From the NCBI GenBank assembly GCA_050951585.1, contig JBMNJI010000006.1:1-64000 (forward strand): DNA of 64,000 nucleotides, in the 5' to 3' direction. The DNA is from UBA3937 sp050951585. Lineage in GTDB: Bacteria; Bacillota; Peptococcia; DRI-13; DTU073. The notes under the pieces were generated by a model. The model was given only the letters and a program-made list of their open reading frames with translations, made no database searches and was not told the origin of the DNA. Shown one piece after another: positions 1 through 8,018 of this stretch (positions are counted from its first letter, which is position 1; the number at the start of each line of letters is the position of its first letter). The translations under genes were made by a program, and so were the position numbers.

Positions 1-732
1 ATAACCTGGTTAAAAAAATGGTCCTTACCAATGGTTAAAGCAACACGACCCCATGTGGTTTTTACCATTAATGCCGATTGTATTCCCTCCTATGAAAAAG
101 AGGGCTTTCGCGCCTTTCATTTAGAATTTGCTTATAATCCCGCCTATGAAGGATGCGGTGATGAAGGAGGCGGAGAGCAAGGATGCGACATCGCTTTAGT
201 GGCGAATACCTATAATGTATGGCACTATCCCCAATACTTCCGTTATCAAAGCATCAATACGCTGGTGAAACCTCTTTGGGATAGCGGTTATGATCTGTTG
301 CTGGCAGGCGGGGGATGGGGGAAGGTTCCCTGGCCGCTGTCAAAGCAGAGTAAAGTACGCAATATCGGGACTATTCCTTTTGCGAAAACTTTTCAAATTT
401 ACCGAAGCGCCAGGATTGTCTTAAACTTGCAAAACCAGAATGAGCATAAAACACAGGTCACCTCGCGGACCTTTGAAATAATGGGAAGCGGAGCTTTTGA
501 GCTGACTTCCCGCACTCTGGCAGTAGAACGGCTTTTTACCCATCGCCGCCATTTGGTGATGTCCGGTTCGGCTGAGGAGACCTTATCCCTGGTTGATTAC
601 TATCTTACCCATGAAAAAGAACGTCAGGAGATTGCTGCCAATGGCCAAAGGGAAGTTCTTGCCAGGCATACATATGATCAGAGGGCAGCTTATATCCTTT
701 CCTGTTTAAACGGCCTTCCTAAATCCCCATAA
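1..732 (+). CDS. CgeB-like glycosyltransferase, 5'-truncated by window edge
   Basis: The reading frame is already open at base 1, so the ATG at 31 is probably internal and the N-terminus lies outside the window. The visible 240 or so residues resemble the C-terminal half of CgeB-type proteins (spore maturation, glycosyltransferase group 1-like). They include the segment SRTFEIMGSGAFELTSRT followed by a family-typical tail with HEKERQEIAANGQREVLARH and YDQRAAYIL. CgeB proteins are thought to glycosylate the spore surface; the substrate here cannot be read. The gene is followed 23 bp later by an ATP-grasp gene and then WbqC, DegT-remnant and nucleotide-sugar dehydrogenase genes, which fits a surface or spore polysaccharide locus. 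Family assignment is fairly sure, function is inferred. Confidence 0.75.
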   Translation: MTWLKKWSLPMVKATRPHVVFTINADCIPSYEKEGFRAFHLEFAYNPAYEGCGDEGGGEQGCDIALVANTYNVWHYPQYFRYQSINTLVKPLWDSGYDLLLAGGGWGKVPWPLSKQSKVRNIGTIPFAKTFQIYRSARIVLNLQNQNEHKTQVTSRTFEIMGSGAFELTSRTLAVERLFTHRRHLVMSGSAEETLSLVDYYLTHEKERQEIAANGQREVLARHTYDQRAAYILSCLNGLPKSP

Positions 733-755
733 GTTCAAAGTAAAAGGAGAAAAAG

Positions 756-1994
756 ATGCTGGCCTTAAATCTGAATCCTGATCGTTATGCCGGGAAAACA
801 ATCATGATTATCGGAGCAGGTTATATTCAGGAGCCTGCCGTGAGAATTGCCAAAAAACTGGGACTAAGGGTCCTCGCGGTCGATCAGGACCCGCAAGCGC
901 CGGGTTTGCGCTGGGCGGATCTGCCCTTACTGATTAGTACGAGCGAATTGGCTGCGTGTACGGAAGCCGGACGTCAGCAGCAGATTAATGGGGTCATGTC
1001 GATGGGCTCCGAACAGGGAGCGAGAACTGCGGCAGCAGTGGCTCACAATCTGGGGCTGCCGGGGATACCGGTAGAGGTGGCCGAGAGTTTTACGAACAAA
1101 GTATCCATTCGCCGGATTATGCAGGAACAGCAGATTCCTTCTCCCCGGTTTTTTATCTGTCGGACGAAGCTGGAAGCCCACAAAGCGTTATTGCAGTTGG
1201 GGCTGCCTCTTATTGTCAAGCCACCTGACTGCCATTCCAGTTTTGGGGTCACCAAGGTTGAAAAGCCGGAAGATTTCGAGTGGGCATTGGAGCGGGCGGC
1301 CGCTTTTTCCCATGGGGAAACATGGGTAATTGAAGAATATATTCAGGCAGTAGCCCATGGGGGCGGGGTAGAAAGCTTTGTGGTGGATGGGGAAATTCAT
1401 ATTGTCACGATTATTACCGGTAAGCCCACCGCACCACCGTATTGCACTTATCATCAGGTTAATCTGCCTGTTGATTTGCCGGAACCCCTTGCAAGGTCAG
1501 TTACTGATTTTATAGCGAAAGTTATCCGCGCCACGGGTATTACTAATGGTCCGGTCCACATTCAGTATCGGTACACCGCAGATGGGCCAAAGCTGATTGA
1601 GTTGAGTCCCCGGTTGGGAGGCATTTGTCTTAATTCGCGGCTGATTCCCTTGGCTTTGGGGGTTAATCTGATTCAGGCGGCCATTGATGTTTGTTTAGGA
1701 TTAACACCGGATCTTACGCCACGCTTCAGACGGGGCGCTTGTCAGCATTTTATTACCTTGCCTCCGGGCATTGTGGAGAAAACACCTGCTTTAGACCATG
1801 ATCTCTTTTCTGTTCCGGGCTTGTTTGAAATCAGGCTCTTGATCAAACCCGGTGATTTAATTCCGGAGTATCACAGTTTTGCCCTTGCGCCCGGTTATTG
1901 TATTACGCATGGTGATACACCTGAGGAGGCGGTGCGGAACGCTGAAGAAGTATGCCGGCAAATCGCCGCCGGGATTGTAATGAAAGGTCAATAA
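756..1994 (+). CDS. ATP-grasp domain protein
   Basis: A 412-residue protein with an N-terminal Rossmann-like pre-ATP-grasp segment (TIMIIGAGYIQEPAVRIAKK, about residues 15-34). An ATP-grasp fold follows: the lysine strand PLIVKPPDCHSSFGV near 150-165, EEYI near 193, and a metal-binding strand with KLIELSPRLGG near 280. This architecture resembles PurK or carbamoyl-phosphate-synthase-like ligases that join a carboxylate to an amine using ATP. The substrate is unknown; the neighbours suggest modification of a sugar or surface glycan. The start has AAAGGAG eight bases upstream. The stop is one base before the wbqC start, so the two are probably co-translated. Confidence 0.85.
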   Translation: MLALNLNPDRYAGKTIMIIGAGYIQEPAVRIAKKLGLRVLAVDQDPQAPGLRWADLPLLISTSELAACTEAGRQQQINGVMSMGSEQGARTAAAVAHNLGLPGIPVEVAESFTNKVSIRRIMQEQQIPSPRFFICRTKLEAHKALLQLGLPLIVKPPDCHSSFGVTKVEKPEDFEWALERAAAFSHGETWVIEEYIQAVAHGGGVESFVVDGEIHIVTIITGKPTAPPYCTYHQVNLPVDLPEPLARSVTDFIAKVIRATGITNGPVHIQYRYTADGPKLIELSPRLGGICLNSRLIPLALGVNLIQAAIDVCLGLTPDLTPRFRRGACQHFITLPPGIVEKTPALDHDLFSVPGLFEIRLLIKPGDLIPEYHSFALAPGYCITHGDTPEEAVRNAEEVCRQIAAGIVMKGQ

Positions 1995-1995
1995 A

Positions 1996-2553
1996 ATGAA
2001 GGTTGCCGTCCATCAACCAAATTATTTGCCATGGCCAGGTTTTTTTCACAAAATGGCCCATTGCGATGTTTTTGTTTTACTGGATAATGTGCAGTATCCC
2101 CGCCGCGGTTTTTGTAATCGAACCATGGTCAAGTCACCGCAGGGAAAGGCTGTCTGGTTGACGGTTCCGGTCATGAAGAGCAAGGATCACCAGCAAATCA
2201 GGGATGTTCAGTTGTTTCAACCGGAAGAGAACCTGGCAAAACAACGTCTGACGCTGCAGCATTTTTACGGGCGTGCCCCTTATTATCGGTATTTGGCCGA
2301 CTGCTTGGAGGCAGTTTTTGCGGACAAGTGGTTGAAATTGGAGCCTTTAAATGTAACGCTCATTAAGGTTTTTGCCGAAATATTGGGAATTCACACTCCT
2401 CTTTTGCCTGCCTCTTCCTTAGGAGAGCTTGAGGATGTGAAAAGCGGGAGGATTATTGCTCTTTGCCAAAAGCTCGGGGCTACCCGGGATCATTACCCCT
2501 TGGGAAAGTCCGGAGGCGTTACATGTCTATCATCAATACACCTTGAGAATTGA
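1996..2553 (+). CDS. WbqC family protein, C-terminally truncated by a deletion
   Basis: The N-terminus MKVAVHQPNYLPWPGFFHKM, followed by DVFVLLDNVQYPRRGFCNR, is the WbqC signature; these proteins accompany nucleotide-sugar and O-antigen loci. WbqC proteins are usually about 220-240 residues. Here family-like sequence runs to about residue 163 (LCQKLGAT) and then becomes an unrelated 22-residue tail. At the same point a DegT aminotransferase C-terminus starts in another frame, so the true 3' end of wbqC has been lost. The start lies one base after the ATP-grasp stop. The product may be non-functional. Confidence 0.8.
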   Translation: MKVAVHQPNYLPWPGFFHKMAHCDVFVLLDNVQYPRRGFCNRTMVKSPQGKAVWLTVPVMKSKDHQQIRDVQLFQPEENLAKQRLTLQHFYGRAPYYRYLADCLEAVFADKWLKLEPLNVTLIKVFAEILGIHTPLLPASSLGELEDVKSGRIIALCQKLGATRDHYPLGKSGGVTCLSSIHLEN

Positions 2554-2785
2554 ACAGGGGAGGCGGAATGAGGCGAGACAGTTTCTGGCCGATGCAGGAA
2601 TAGGCACAATGGTGCATTATCCCTATCCGTTGCATCGCTTGCCTGTTTATAGTGAGTCGGCCTTCGTGCTTCCGGAAGCGGAAAAGGCGGTCCAGGAGGT
2701 CTTATCATTGCCGATTTGGCCGTTAATCTCCCGTGAGACCATTAATGCCGTGGCCGCTGCTCTAAAAAGCTGGGTCAATAAGTGA
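2486..2785 (+). pseudogene. DegT/DnrJ/EryC1/StrS aminotransferase, C-terminal remnant
   Basis: In a different frame from the end of wbqC, about 99 residues match the C-terminal part of DegT-family sugar aminotransferases. The marks are HVYHQYTLRIEQGRR, then GIGTMVHYPYPLHRLPVYSE, then a family-like ending VLSLPIWPLISRETINAVAAAL. The whole PLP-binding part, including the catalytic lysine, is absent, so this cannot be an active aminotransferase. It is the downstream half of a deletion that fused two genes. These PLP enzymes transaminate nucleotide-linked keto sugars, consistent with the surrounding polysaccharide genes. Confidence 0.8.
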
Positions 2786-2941
2786 GGCAGGAGTCTCGGC
2801 CGGAGAGCAAGGTTTGGCCGGAAGACTGCATGAATGATTAGTAGTGTGGAAGAGTGCTCAATAGTAGTGTCTGAAGTGATGTCTGAGTAGATCAGTAGTT
2901 AGAAAATGTGATCAGGATGGGAATACTGGAGTGAACTCAAG

Positions 2942-4243
2942 ATGATGATGCCGAAGAAAACAGCGCTGAGAATAGCGAAGAAAATAGCGGAGAAAAAGGC
3001 GACGGTAGGGGTAGTAGGCCTTGGCTATGTGGGCTTGCCTTTGGCGATGCTATGTGCCCAAAAAGGCTTTCGTGTTATGGGAATTGACAGTGACCAGGCG
3101 AAGGTAATTCGTTTGCAGCACGGAAGAACTTCGATGTCAGGGGTTAGCGAAGAGACATTACAGGTCTTATTAACGGGGCGCAAATTAGCGGTGCTTGGCA
3201 ATTATGCGATACTTAGCCGTTGTGATGTGATTGTGATATGTGTGGCTACACCTTTGACTGACGGTGGCGAACCTGATTATACGCAGTTGTTTCTTGCTTT
3301 GGAGGGTGTTGCCTCCCGCTTAAGGCCTGAGCAATTGCTGATCGTGGAGAGTACCATTATTCCGGGAACCACACTGGAGGTAATCTTGCCGCGTCTGGCC
3401 GCAGGAGGAATGAAAGTAGGGCAGGATTTTTATCTGGTTTTTTCACCTGAACGGATCGATCCGGGGAATAAACAGTATCGCCTCGAAAACACCCCGAAGC
3501 TGGTGGCGGGTGTTACTGCTGATTGCCTGCAGTTGGGGCAGGATTTTTACCGGTCATTGGCGATAGAGGTTATCCCTGTCTCTACTCCTACCGTTGCGGA
3601 AATGGCTAAATTGTTGGAAAATACTTATCGTGATGTGAATATCGCTTTTATTAATGAAATGGCGGAGGTATGCCGTGATCTGGAGATTGATATTTGGGAA
3701 GTAATTGCCGCGGCAGCGACCAAGCCCTTTGGGTTTCAACCGTTTTATCCGGGGATCGGGGTAGGGGGACATTGTATTCCGAAAGATAGTGCCTATTATC
3801 TTTTTTGGGCTCGTCAAAAAGGAAGGCCGGCCCATTTAGTGGAACTGGCCAGGAAAATTAATGCGGAACGCCCGATGGCCGTTGCCGCACAGCTTAAAGA
3901 ACTGGTAGCGGTAAAGCAGAGAGGTTTAGCCGGTAGTAGATTGCTTTTTTTGGGTGCAACGTATAAAAAAGATGTGGATGATATACGGGAGTCACCAGCG
4001 GTAAAAATAATGGAAAGATGCGCTGCGGAAGGGGCGGAAATAGCTTTTCATGACCCATATATTGAGAAGCTGCGACTGGGGGAACAGATCCTCTCGCGCA
4101 TTAGTCTGGATGAAGAAACACTTGCGCAGTATCAATGGACGATTCTCACGGTGCCACACAGCAGTTATGATTATCCTTGGTTACAGACTGTTTGCGCCCA
4201 CTTTGTCGATGTAAGTCATACCTTAGGAACAAGGGACAAATAG
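2942..4243 (+). CDS. UDP-N-acetyl sugar 6-dehydrogenase (nucleotide sugar dehydrogenase)
   Basis: A 433-residue member of the UDP-glucose/GDP-mannose dehydrogenase family. The NAD-binding motif GLGYVGLP is at about 26-33, FSPERIDPG near 168, the MAKLLENTYRDVNIAFINE helix near 221-239, and the catalytic cysteine is in GVGGHCIPKDS (C278). The central and C-terminal domains are complete (FLGATYKKDVDDIRESPA). Such enzymes oxidise C6 of a UDP-hexosamine or UDP-glucose to the uronic acid, using two NAD+. The sequence looks closest to the UDP-GlcNAc/UDP-ManNAc dehydrogenase group (WbpA/WecC-like), but substrate is not provable from sequence alone. It lies 156 bp after the DegT remnant. Two further in-frame Met codons follow the first. 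Confidence 0.9.
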   Translation: MMMPKKTALRIAKKIAEKKATVGVVGLGYVGLPLAMLCAQKGFRVMGIDSDQAKVIRLQHGRTSMSGVSEETLQVLLTGRKLAVLGNYAILSRCDVIVICVATPLTDGGEPDYTQLFLALEGVASRLRPEQLLIVESTIIPGTTLEVILPRLAAGGMKVGQDFYLVFSPERIDPGNKQYRLENTPKLVAGVTADCLQLGQDFYRSLAIEVIPVSTPTVAEMAKLLENTYRDVNIAFINEMAEVCRDLEIDIWEVIAAAATKPFGFQPFYPGIGVGGHCIPKDSAYYLFWARQKGRPAHLVELARKINAERPMAVAAQLKELVAVKQRGLAGSRLLFLGATYKKDVDDIRESPAVKIMERCAAEGAEIAFHDPYIEKLRLGEQILSRISLDEETLAQYQWTILTVPHSSYDYPWLQTVCAHFVDVSHTLGTRDK

Positions 4244-4262
4244 AGCGAAGTAATTATATCTT

Positions 4263-4291
4263 TTGACAATTTGGGATTTTGTAATTATTTT
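4263..4291 (+). promoter_or_regulatory. putative sigma-A promoter for nrdDG
   Basis: TTGACA at 4263-4268, a 17-bp spacer, then TATTTT at 4286-4291, about 70 bp upstream of nrdD. The -35 box is perfect and the -10 box is weak. A second TATAAT-like hexamer occurs just before the nrdD start (about 4338), without an obvious -35. Confidence 0.5.
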
Positions 4292-4361
4292 TTTAGTAAT
4301 TATCTACAGGAAAGACTAGGAACTTTTCTAAACTTCCGATATAATGATATTGGTGATGCGA

Positions 4362-6452
4362 ATGTTTAAAGAAATTATCAAAAGAAACGGGAAACATGAA
4401 ACATTTAAATCGGAAAAAATCACTTGGGCGATTTACAGCGCGGCTCTTGCCTGCGGTGGCAATGATTTTGCCCGGGCGGAAGAGCTCTCTCGGCAGGTTA
4501 TCGAGTTGGCCCAAAAAAAATTTGTGGACAGATTGCCGGATGTAGAAAGCATCCAGGATCTTGTCGAAAAAGTATTGATTGAAAACGGACATGCCCAAAC
4601 GGCCAAAGCGTATATTCTATACAGGGAAAAGCGGAAGGAAGCAAGAGAAATAAACGCTTTGATTGGTGCGACAATCGATATGTTCACTAATTATTTGGGC
4701 GACAAGGATTGGCTGATCCAGGAAAATGCTAATACGCAAAAGAGCATTAACGGATTGAACAATTATGTCCGCGAAACGTTCACGAAAAAATATTGGTTGA
4801 ATGAGGTTTATCCTGTTGAAGTAAGAGAGGCACATGAAAACGGGGATGTGCACATTCATGATCTGGGCTTCTTTGGCCCTTACTGTGCCGGTTGGGATTT
4901 ACGTCAGCTACTGATGGAAGGATTCGGAGGGGTTAACGGGAAGGTGGAAAGCAATCCCGCTAAACATCTGCGTTCCTTTTTAGGACAAATCGTCAATTCC
5001 ACCTTTACAACACAGGGGGAAACTGCCGGTGCTCAAGCGTGGTCAAGCTTTGATACCTATTGTGCACCGTTTATTCATTTTGACGGCTTAAGCTATGACA
5101 AGGTGAAACAGTGTATTCAGGAATTTGTCTTTAATATGAATGTTCCTACCCGTGTTGGTTTTCAATGCCCGTTTTCTAATTTGACTTTTGATATTAATGT
5201 GCCTGCTACTCTGAAAAATGAAGCGGTCATTATCGGCGGTAAAATGTTGAATCAGACCTATGGAGAGTTCCAGCAGGAAATGGATATGTTTAATAAAGCC
5301 TTCTGTGAGGTGATGTTAGAGGGCGATGCCAAAGGCCGGGTCTTTACGTTCCCGATTCCCACGTTAAATATTACGAGGGATTTTGATTGGGATAATCCGG
5401 TGATTGACGAATTTATGAGGATAACTTGTAAGTACGGGATTCCTTACTTTGCCAACTATGTGAATTCTGATTTATCACCCGAAGATGCCGTCTCCATGTG
5501 TTGTCGGCTGCGTCTGAATACGCGTGAATTAAGAAAAAGAGGAGGAGGCTTGTTCGGCAGTAACCCCATGACCGGCTCCATTGGGGTGTTTACGATTAAT
5601 TTACCGCGGATTGGTTATATCGCCAAGTCCGAAGGCGAGTTCAAAGCCCGGTTATGGCGCTTGGCCTGTTTAGGGAAAACCTCTCTGGAAATCAAAAGGA
5701 AAATAATTGAACAGCAATCTGAGCAAGGGCTTTATCCATATTCCACTTATTATCTGCGTAACATCAAGGAGAGGACCGGTCAATACTGGTATAACCATTT
5801 CAGCACGATTGGTATTGTCGGGATGAACGAAGCTGTCCTGAATTTTATGGGAAAAGATATTACCACCCAGGAAGGGCAGGAGTTTGCGGAAAGAATCCTT
5901 AATCATTTAAGGGATATTCTGGTGGAATTTCAGGAAGAGACAGGGCACGTTTATAATCTGGAGGCTACACCGGCGGAAGGGACTTCTTACCGGCTGGCCC
6001 AAATGGATAAGGAGAAGTATCCGGATATTATCACTGCTGGAAGAGAAGTGCCTTACTACACTAATTCTACGCAACTGCCGGTCAACTTTACTGATGATAT
6101 TTTTGAGGTGCTGGATCTGCAGGATAATCTGCAATCCTTATATACAGGCGGGACAGTGCAACATTTATATTTGGGTGAGAAAATCGAGGATATCAAGACC
6201 TGTAAGAATTTGATTAAAAAGATTTTTCATAATTACAAGCTTCCCTATATGACGCTTACCCCTACCTTCAGTATTTGCCCTGAGCATGGTTATATTACCG
6301 GGGAAGTGTTCCGTTGCCCCGATTGTGGACAGGCCACGGAAGTCTGGTCACGGGTCACCGGTTATTTGCGCCCGGTGCAGAATTACAATAAAGGGAAGAA
6401 GGAAGAATACTTCGAACGTAAGAAGTTTAAATTGCCGGAGTTGATTTCATGA
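4362..6452 (+). CDS. nrdD: anaerobic ribonucleoside-triphosphate reductase
   Basis: Class III ribonucleotide reductase, which reduces ribonucleoside triphosphates to deoxy forms using a glycyl radical. An N-terminal ATP-cone (about residues 1-90) is followed by the NrdD core. Near the C-terminus is the zinc site CPEHGYITGEVFRCPDCG, and then the glycyl-radical loop RVTGYLRPVQNYNKGK with the radical glycine near residue 667. ATG occurs in frame at 4344, 4356 and 4362; I chose 4362 because GGTGAT lies five to six bases before it. The stop overlaps the start of nrdG (ATGA), so activase and reductase are translationally coupled. The enzyme is destroyed by oxygen, implying anaerobic growth. Confidence 0.96.
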   Translation: MFKEIIKRNGKHETFKSEKITWAIYSAALACGGNDFARAEELSRQVIELAQKKFVDRLPDVESIQDLVEKVLIENGHAQTAKAYILYREKRKEAREINALIGATIDMFTNYLGDKDWLIQENANTQKSINGLNNYVRETFTKKYWLNEVYPVEVREAHENGDVHIHDLGFFGPYCAGWDLRQLLMEGFGGVNGKVESNPAKHLRSFLGQIVNSTFTTQGETAGAQAWSSFDTYCAPFIHFDGLSYDKVKQCIQEFVFNMNVPTRVGFQCPFSNLTFDINVPATLKNEAVIIGGKMLNQTYGEFQQEMDMFNKAFCEVMLEGDAKGRVFTFPIPTLNITRDFDWDNPVIDEFMRITCKYGIPYFANYVNSDLSPEDAVSMCCRLRLNTRELRKRGGGLFGSNPMTGSIGVFTINLPRIGYIAKSEGEFKARLWRLACLGKTSLEIKRKIIEQQSEQGLYPYSTYYLRNIKERTGQYWYNHFSTIGIVGMNEAVLNFMGKDITTQEGQEFAERILNHLRDILVEFQEETGHVYNLEATPAEGTSYRLAQMDKEKYPDIITAGREVPYYTNSTQLPVNFTDDIFEVLDLQDNLQSLYTGGTVQHLYLGEKIEDIKTCKNLIKKIFHNYKLPYMTLTPTFSICPEHGYITGEVFRCPDCGQATEVWSRVTGYLRPVQNYNKGKKEEYFERKKFKLPELIS

Positions 6453-7147
6453 GGATTGTCGGACTGGAAAAGAATTCAGTCGTTGATTTCCCCGGTCAGT
6501 TAGCAGCCGTGGTTTTTAGCCCCGGCTGTAATCTTGACTGTTATTATTGCCACAATCGCTCCATTATCGGCCAGGTAAGGCCCGAGCAACTGCTTGCCGA
6601 GGAAGAGGTTTTTGCCTTTTTAGAAAAGAGGCGGGGCCTTTTGGATGGCGTGGTTTTTAGCGGGGGCGAGCCCACTTTACAGCCTGATTTGGCGGAAGTA
6701 ATGGGTCAGGTGAAAAAGCTCGGCTTTCTCTGCAAATTAGATACGAATGGGACCAATCCTGCTGTCCTGCGTGATTTAATAAGCGAAGGACTCGTTGATT
6801 ATGTGGCGATGGATTTCAAAGCACCATTCCATAAGTACGCTCTGATATGCGGAAATAATAGCAATACTTTCCTGGATAATATCCGGGAAAGTATTGCCTT
6901 ATTACTGACCGAAAAGGTCGCCTATGAATTTCGGACAACTGTGGTACCCGAACTGACGGAGGAGGACGTTCTCCAAATGGCCGCGGCAATTCGGGGAGCC
7001 AGGTTGTATGTATTGCAGCAGTATCGGGTGCCTGAATTTGCTCAGAATGAGAAGACAAAGCGCACACCGCATCCGTCAGCTTTTTTACGGAAAATGGTGG
7101 TTAAAGTAAGCGGCCTCGTGAAAAAGTGTGAGCATAGAGGGGTCTGA
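6449..7147 (+). CDS. nrdG: anaerobic ribonucleotide reductase activating protein (radical SAM)
   Basis: A 232-residue radical-SAM activase with the 4Fe-4S motif CNLDCYYC (C27, C31, C34) and the SAM-binding GGEP motif (VVFSGGEPTLQ). It cleaves S-adenosylmethionine to generate the glycyl radical on NrdD. It overlaps the nrdD stop by four bases. It is somewhat longer than the short E. coli NrdG and belongs to the common clostridial form that starts MRIVGLEKNSVVDFPG. Function is secure from both sequence and context. Confidence 0.95.
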   Translation: MRIVGLEKNSVVDFPGQLAAVVFSPGCNLDCYYCHNRSIIGQVRPEQLLAEEEVFAFLEKRRGLLDGVVFSGGEPTLQPDLAEVMGQVKKLGFLCKLDTNGTNPAVLRDLISEGLVDYVAMDFKAPFHKYALICGNNSNTFLDNIRESIALLLTEKVAYEFRTTVVPELTEEDVLQMAAAIRGARLYVLQQYRVPEFAQNEKTKRTPHPSAFLRKMVVKVSGLVKKCEHRGV

Positions 7148-7215
7148 TGTGACAATTTGCGGTGAGTATTAAGGGTGAGAATGAGGCGCGGTGCGGCCTG
7201 GTCGCTTTTGCCGCA

Positions 7216-7884
7216 TTAGCCGTGGAGAATACGCCAGTGTCTGTTTGTGGCTTCTTTTAACAATCTGGGTTCAGGATTGACTGCCGTTGGTTGACCGACA
7301 GGCGTGAGGATAGGCAGATCCGTAATACTGTCGGCATAAGAACGGCTTTCCCGCCAGTTAATTTCTTCATCCTGAAAATGGGTACGGAGCATCTCCTGTT
7401 TACTCTCGCCGTTAATAAACCGGAAGGGGATCCGGTGATCAAAGAGGTTATCCCGGAAGGATAAATTCATCCCTAACACCGTGTCAAATTGCAAATCCCG
7501 GGCGATTATCTCCAGAAGCCCTGTATAGCAACCGGAGAGAAGGACTGTATGATAGCCGTCCTCTTTTGCTTGTTCGATTTCTTTGATGACCTTTTCGCAA
7601 AATAGTGGTCTTATTTGCTGAAAAACAGTATTAAATAATCGTGTGACATCGTCTTTGGTCATGCCCCGGTAAATATGATGAAAGATTTTAACGGCCAGAT
7701 ACTTTAATTTTTCCCGCGTAATGATGTTGAGCTTATAGAGGATCAGCACCGGAGCAATTTCCGCATAAAGGAGATAGTAGCGTAAGTATTGGCCTGTCTG
7801 CGCTTTCCAGGCTTTTCCCAGGTATGGTAATGTATCACCCGTAAATATTGTTCCGTCAAAATCAAAAATAGCTAATTTTTTCAT
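7216..7884 (-). CDS. HAD-superfamily phosphatase (SerB-like, HAD-IB)
   Basis: A 222-residue HAD hydrolase with motif I DFDGT (D8, D10), motif II in VLLSGCYTG, and motif IV as SYADSITDLPIL, where the family usually has GDSxxD. This pattern is typical of HAD-IB phosphatases related to phosphoserine phosphatase; the cap domain between motifs I and II is helical. The substrate is unknown. It is convergent with nrdG and divergent from recD2; AGGA lies about ten bases before the start. Confidence 0.85.
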   Translation of the reverse strand: MKKLAIFDFDGTIFTGDTLPYLGKAWKAQTGQYLRYYLLYAEIAPVLILYKLNIITREKLKYLAVKIFHHIYRGMTKDDVTRLFNTVFQQIRPLFCEKVIKEIEQAKEDGYHTVLLSGCYTGLLEIIARDLQFDTVLGMNLSFRDNLFDHRIPFRFINGESKQEMLRTHFQDEEINWRESRSYADSITDLPILTPVGQPTAVNPEPRLLKEATNRHWRILHG

Positions 7885-8018
7885 TGGCCATGAATCCTTT
7901 TCTAATTTTTTAGTACATAGTTTAACATATCTGGAAGGTAAATGCCAGGACTCTTTCCGTTTTCTAGTGAAAATGATATACTAAACATGAAAAATTTGCT
8001 TAAAGCAGGTTGGGAGTA

